Source: Synaphobranchus kaupii
Lineage: Eukaryota > Chordata > Actinopteri > Anguilliformes > Synaphobranchidae
Assembly: GCA_029718625.1 (NCBI GenBank)
Contig: CM056395.1
Coordinates: forward strand, 24,228,899-24,292,898
Direction: 5' to 3'
Length of the DNA: 64,000 nt
Shown here: positions 59,045 through 64,000 of the stretch, one piece after another
Layout of the letters: each line of letters starts with the position of its first letter
Numbering within the stretch: the stretch's first letter is position 1
The notes under the pieces: model-generated
The model's input: only the letters and a program-made list of their open reading frames with translations
What the model was told of the DNA's origin: nothing
The model's database searches: none
Position numbers and translations under genes: made by a program

Positions 59045-61282
59045 AGTTTGCCTCGCTGATGGAGTCGTTTGTACAAATGTTCCCTCAACTCTGTCGTTTC
59101 TCACACCTTTGCCTTTTTGTTTTTTATTTCTTTTTTCTGTCCTCATGACGAAAACGTTACTTCCGACCCCTCCTTTGTGTTTTTGACATAGGAAGGGGAG
59201 AGAGGAGGGACAAAGTACAATCTCAATTTGACACACAAGTTTACATGAGCAGCGCCAGCTAAAGCTATGTGCCTTTTAGAAATGGCATTGACTTTGATAT
59301 TCAACTTTCGATAAAGCACAATTTGCATAACGTTACTGAAGGCTTGGAACATTTTGTACAGCAGACTAGCTAGACGGATGTTTTCTCTCTGTAATATAAC
59401 CAGGAAGCATGCCAAAACGTATAACGTTGCTGTCATTATTGGATAAGTACTGGTGCCAGTAGCCTAACGGATAGCTACTGTAACTTAGCTGTGCATAAGT
59501 AGCTACGCGATAAATATATAAAGGCAATTCATTTTAATTTAGCTAACGCCGGTTAAATAATGTTGCTAGCTGTAGCAAATGTTAACTAGGCTACACATTC
59601 AAGCAAACAATCCAAGGTAATTTTAGAGTTTTAATGGCTAGGCCTAACAAGCTCAACTGTGGTAGGAAAAATGTGGAATCTAGAGGGGGGGTTAAAAGAC
59701 CTTGTCACAGCGCTTTAACATTTTAATATACAGTAATGTATATATGCATTTAGTAATCATACTATATAACGTTATTACAACAGTAATCATACGTGAGAAA
59801 ATCGGTAAGCATTAACAAAGCCCATAGAGAGAGAAAATCTCTGTTATTAACAACAAAGATAACAATCAATATCATGTGATTGCAACGTCGATTACTTTGA
59901 CCTCATAGGCATCAACGCTGCGATTATTCGCGCAGTTTGACGTTGCAGAATAAACTCATCGGTGGTTAGTTAAACTAGCACCAAAACGATATGAGCATTT
60001 ATAGTTACATTTTGCTATGCAAACTACAGCTTGGGACTAACAATCAAACTGTCCACTACCTCATTTACTACACACACGCACACTGACGCATCCAAAATAG
60101 TAGCATTTGCCCACTGCGCTTGCTTGCTCCGCCGAGATGCTGATTCCCGTGAATACAACAGGAAGGGATTAATGTTGATCACAGAGCTGTTCTATGGTGT
60201 CGATTACCGAAACATCGAACAGGGGACGGAAGTCAAACTGAGGATTGTACGGAACATTTGTTAACTTACTAGCTACGTAGCTAGGATGGAGAATGTACGG
60301 TAGCAACAAATGAGCAAATGGGACAAGATAAATATATTTTAATCAGCGTTTATGAACATTAAGCTGGTGTCTACAAATTCTATCTCTGAACGATAGAGTC
60401 TCACGGCCGGATACAAGGTAACAGTTGCGAATAATATCTGTAGCTTCGCATGTTTCATTGAATATGTGTAGCTAGGGATGTTACTAGCGTATGCTAGCTA
60501 GCTAGCTGTGTAGCTCTCGTTAATAGATCTAGCTAACCTACGTCACCGTTAATCGAATAAAGACAATACCTGCTGGTTCAACTTCGATAAATTGGCAACA
60601 GCTAACGTCAATCAGCAAAAAATATACACTATTGTATGTAGCTAACGTTTGCTAGATGTGCTCACTAGTGTCAGTAGTTACCTAGCTAGCGATAGTTAGG
60701 AAGTTAGATTTGGCTTTGACCGTCCAGTGATGGCGCCCGGAGGTTAACGTTATGATGATAAATATTTTTCATAGACTGTTAGTGTGACGTGAGAGCACAT
60801 AGCTCACCATACAGCGAAGTTAACATTTTATAGATTTTGTTTTTCGGGAAACAAGTTGTGTCTACAAATAAATACTAACTAGCTCCAGCTAGTAGTAGTG
60901 TTAGTAATAATAATAATAGCGTTACCTGTCTACACAAGTACATTTAAGTTAGCTAGATAGCTAAAGTAAATGCATTGCCAAGTCTAAGTAAAGGCTAAAT
61001 TATTTCGTGGAAAGCCATAGTTTATATAAAACAAGGTAAGATAGACTCACAACTAACGTTTTCACTCTAAGCTACCAGATACCAGATCCCTATAGCGTGC
61101 TAAAGGTGTTCTCCAGGAGGTTATAAAAAACAAAAAAAATCCCAACATATTTGTCTAAAAACAAAACCCAACCCCTCAGTTATAGTTTTAGTTTAGTATA
61201 CTCAGTGTGAACTCGTGCATGCATTAATCTGTCATGTAACAACAGTGTGTTCTGTGTGTGTATGTGTGTGTGTCTGCATAGA
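59045..61282. promoter_or_regulatory. Divergent promoter interval of hgsnat and gtf2e2
   Basis: 2.2 kb between two ATGs pointing apart. It should contain both promoters and at least one non-coding gtf2e2 exon, whose position I cannot fix. The stretch is rich in GCTAGC/GTTAGC-type words and has no recognisable coding sequence. A TGTG tract at about 61250-61275 precedes the gtf2e2 acceptor. Confidence 0.5.
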
Positions 61283-61448
61283 ATGGATCCAGCCTTACTC
61301 CGAGAGAGGGAGCTCTTTAAGAAGAGAGCCCTCTCCTTACCGACGGTGGAGAAGAGGCCCGCTCCCTCTGAATCTTCCTCCTCTTCCTCAAAGAAGAAGA
61401 AGGCCAAACCAGACCGTGAGGGATCTACAGGGTCCAAACATGGCGCAG
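61283..61448 (+). CDS. gtf2e2: General transcription factor IIE subunit 2 (TFIIE-beta), first coding exon
   Basis: TFIIE-beta helps recruit and control TFIIH at RNA polymerase II promoters. The exon reads [20 protein letters not shown], then [21 protein letters not shown] and ends GSKHGAG at a GTCAGT donor. It matches the N-terminus of human GTF2E2, including the serine run and lysine cluster. An acceptor (GCATAG) sits two bases before the ATG, so a non-coding first exon is expected upstream. The winged-helix exons are not found in the remaining 2.5 kb and must lie beyond the window. The exon end and donor are the first unit of a 59-bp tandem repeat. Confidence 0.93.
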
Positions 61449-61630
61449 GTCAGTCGTTGATATAGCCAGCACTCGTGAGGGTTCTACAGGGTCCAAACAT
61501 GGCGCAGGTCAGTCGTTGATATAGCCAGCACTCGTGAGGGTTCTACAGGGTCCAAACATGGCGCAGGTCAGTCGTTGATATAGCCAGCACTCGTGAGGGT
61601 TCTACAGGGTCTAAACATGGCGCAGGTCAG
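61411..61630 (+). repeat. gtf2e2: 59-bp tandem repeat made from the gtf2e2 exon end and its donor
   Basis: Four copies of CGTGAGGGTTCTACAGGGTC then CAAACATGGCGCAG followed by GTCAGTCGTTGATATAGCC. The exon/intron boundary after 61448 recurs after 61507, 61566 and 61625. Copies 1-3 have GTCAGT, copy 4 GTCAGC. Use of a later donor would add a TAG in frame. Confidence 0.93.
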
Positions 61631-64000
61631 CCTGGTTTACATTAGGTCTACATGACCTTTTATTGACGTATTCCCGGTCCGATTAATTAATCATCAAGTC
61701 TTGGTTTTGTATATGCACTGTGCAATATTCCAACAGGAACATCAGTGTCTACTTCAGTGCATCAATGCTTTCATATTTGCATTGACAAATAAGCAGAAAC
61801 ATTTGTAGTTTGCTTTTTTTGTAAATTCTGGTGTGGGGAGTGTTGTTCTGTTACGTTGCATAAAGTGCACTCATGACAGTTCTTTCTCACAAAGCTCACG
61901 TAGGCATTCACCCTTTCAACCTGCTCAGACCAGCATCTCATTTAGACTTCATCTCCATTCTTTTGAAAGGGTCACACCTGCAAAACTTGGTTTGCGTCAG
62001 TTTTAAATTCTCTCTGTATAGCTGATATTTATACAACTAACCTTAATGTCAGGGCCAATACCGAATACAAGTAATTTGCGTTGAAATTTATATTCTTGCA
62101 CTCAAAAAAGACATCACATGCATGCAACTGTTTTCATGACATCCGGTGCTGAGCCGCCATGTTTGGTCTCCTCTTGGTTTAATATTGCATGAGGAGGTTG
62201 GTGGGAGGCAGTGTGCCGACACTTTTCTTTTTTGACGTAGGTATTTGTCCATATGCCCATTCATTTCAGTAGCTGCAATGTATGTGGTATGTAAAACCCG
62301 ATCAGAGCCATATTTATGTGTTAATAGAAGCCAGTTTTTATGGCATTTTTGACAGAGATCCTTCACTCAAGAACAGCAGCACATGCTATGCGATTTGATA
62401 CCAAGAACACACCCTGGAAAGTGGTGTGGTTTGGAGTTCCTGGCACTTATTTTGACCTGCGATTGGACCTCTGTTTTGTGGCCAGCCAGAGCTCAGTTGT
62501 GCCTGTAGTATCAGCTAAGCAGGGGCTTAATTCATGCAGTGCCGCATAGCTTAGGTAGGCTTGGCCTTTGCTTGGCTGGGTCAAGGCCTGTGCTGTTGTG
62601 TGTATATATAGCCCAGATTTAAATTATGCAGTGATGCGGTGCAAGGATAGATGTTAGAGGCAGAGCTTTCATAGACTGATCGTCCAGTTCTAGTGTTGCA
62701 GCAGGCAAGCCGAGCATAGGGCTGCAGGTTAACTATTTCCCTCTTTAGATTACTAGATATCTGTGGAAGCCCTACAGTAAAAATGGCGTATTATCTGTTG
62801 CATAGTTATTTGTGACTTAGGCCTATTTCTTGTGTTAAAGTTAAGTAAACGCATGATTCATCAGAGCTTTGAATTAATTTCAGTCAAGCGACATTTAAAT
62901 GATTCCACACAGTTTCAATGTCCTCTATGATTTAATCATGTTAAGGCAAATAGAGAAGTACAGTGTGCTGCGATGTTGAACAAATGCAAGCTGATACAAC
63001 AAAGGGTTAAAGAGACAAGGATCATTTTATCAGCGTATGAACATTTCTTTTTCCTTTTGAAAAAAAAGAAAAAGAATATCCTTATAGTAATGTTAATGCA
63101 TAATTTAAAAAAGTTCAGAAGAAAGGTAGTGTAGAGTTGTGGTACAGGTACTACTGCAGATTTGACCATTAAGTCATCCTCTTATATTTCAGGTGACGTG
63201 AACGTTAGAACAGAGTGAAAAAATCACCTAAAAGCACAGATTCCTCTGAAATGTTGAGTGGTAGGCTATATGTTACAGATTTCCCCAAGTCCCGTACTCC
63301 TTTACCGTAAAACACTTAAAACGAGGCAATGCAGAAATCTGAAGCCATTTTGAACATGCTGTCATTGCAGTTTGACTCTCCATACTGGCAGCCTCTGGCT
63401 CCCCGTCTCAGTTCCATTGTTTGAGAAGTACAGTAGATATTTGAGATAAAGCAGGGCCAGGTAACCTTACAGTGTTTGGTATGGTTTGTGTTGGGCCCTC
63501 CTGCCGAAAGAGAGCGAGACATCGAGGTACATCAGTACAGGTGTGCATCAGTACAGGTGTGCAGTAGCTACCGATGGCCGGAGAGTGAGAAACGGGGACT
63601 GCATTGTTTCTGGAGAGTCTGGCCAAGTTAACCTTCTGACACGCTTTTCCGGTGCTGTTGTTTGCGACGGCTCGTTCGCCAGTGGTGACGGGGAGGGGTG
63701 GGGCGGGGGGGCGGACAGGGGGGACACGGTAAACGCGATACCTTCTATGAAAATGTCCGACGACGAAAACCCAAGCCTGTCTTCCCGTTCCCGTACAGGC
63801 CGGATGTGCTTTGGACATAACGTGACGTAATGCGATCGTGCTTCCGCCTCCTTGGGTTGTGTTGGGTTCTGAGTGGACAGGCCTTTAGTTTTGGGGACTC
63901 AGGAGGCGGCGGGTTGAGGGGGTTGGGTGGGTTTTGGGGGGACTCAGGAGTCGGCGGGTTGGGGGGGTTTTGGGGGGACTCAGGAGGCGGCGGGTTGGGG
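61631..64000. other. gtf2e2 intron, incomplete
   Basis: No further gtf2e2 exon is visible. The stretch is mostly unremarkable AT-rich DNA, with a GC-rich part from about 63650 and a G-rich minisatellite at the end. Confidence 0.55.
63887..64000 (+). repeat. G-rich minisatellite, at least 3 copies, cut by the window end
   Basis: Units of GTTTTGGGGGGACTCAGGAG then GCGGCGGGTTGGGG. Several G runs of four to seven make quadruplex folding possible. Confidence 0.85.

Noticed and set aside
63486..63830. 114-residue plus-strand frame near the window end
   Set aside because: No recognisable domain, GC-rich and repeat-like surroundings, not a gtf2e2 exon.

Overview
The window is vertebrate nuclear DNA, almost certainly from a teleost fish. 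It holds multi-exon genes with GT-AG introns, Tc1/mariner elements (one of the Sleeping Beauty type with paired terminal direct repeats), many fish-type foldback MITEs, SINE-like repeats, and long TG/CA and GA/CT microsatellites. I cannot name the species. Gene calls come from exon-by-exon reading of splice sites and reading frame, compared with remembered vertebrate families; no search was run.

Layout: (1) 1-4.1 kb is intergenic with a LINE 3' fragment and a MITE inside a 24-bp minisatellite. (2) 4.9-14.7 kb, minus strand: htra3, a secreted IGFBP/Kazal/trypsin/PDZ serine protease in 9 exons; all splice sites look intact, but three exons each carry one extra base in a G/C run. (3) 18.8-27.0 kb, plus strand: vwa2 (AMACO), an extracellular-matrix protein of the form vWA-EGF-vWA-vWA-EGF in about 15 exons, in frame throughout. 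(4) 32.4-43.7 kb, minus strand: pi4k2b, complete in 10 exons (510 aa). (5) 45.9-59.0 kb, minus strand: hgsnat, complete in 18 exons (613 aa). (6) 61.3 kb onward, plus strand: first coding exon of gtf2e2; the rest lies beyond the window.

htra3 and vwa2 are head to head, vwa2 and pi4k2b converge, pi4k2b follows hgsnat tail to head, and hgsnat and gtf2e2 diverge from a 2.2-kb interval. The genes do not form one pathway: two make secreted matrix-associated proteins, two act on membranes of the endolysosomal/Golgi system, and one is a basal transcription factor. In human the same genes sit on 4p (HTRA3, PI4K2B), 10q (VWA2) and 8p (HGSNAT, GTF2E2). HTRA and FGFR paralogues mark 4p, 8p and 10q as one ancient paralogon.

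The most notable theme is tandem repeats at splice sites. A 35-bp repeat in vwa2 and a 59-bp repeat in gtf2e2 each copy the exon end plus the 5' splice site many times. A 34-bp repeat starts at intron position +5 in pi4k2b. A 38-bp repeat runs up to a vwa2 acceptor. Five acceptors sit directly behind TG or CT microsatellites. The second theme is htra3, whose three +1 frameshifts contrast with four clean neighbouring genes.
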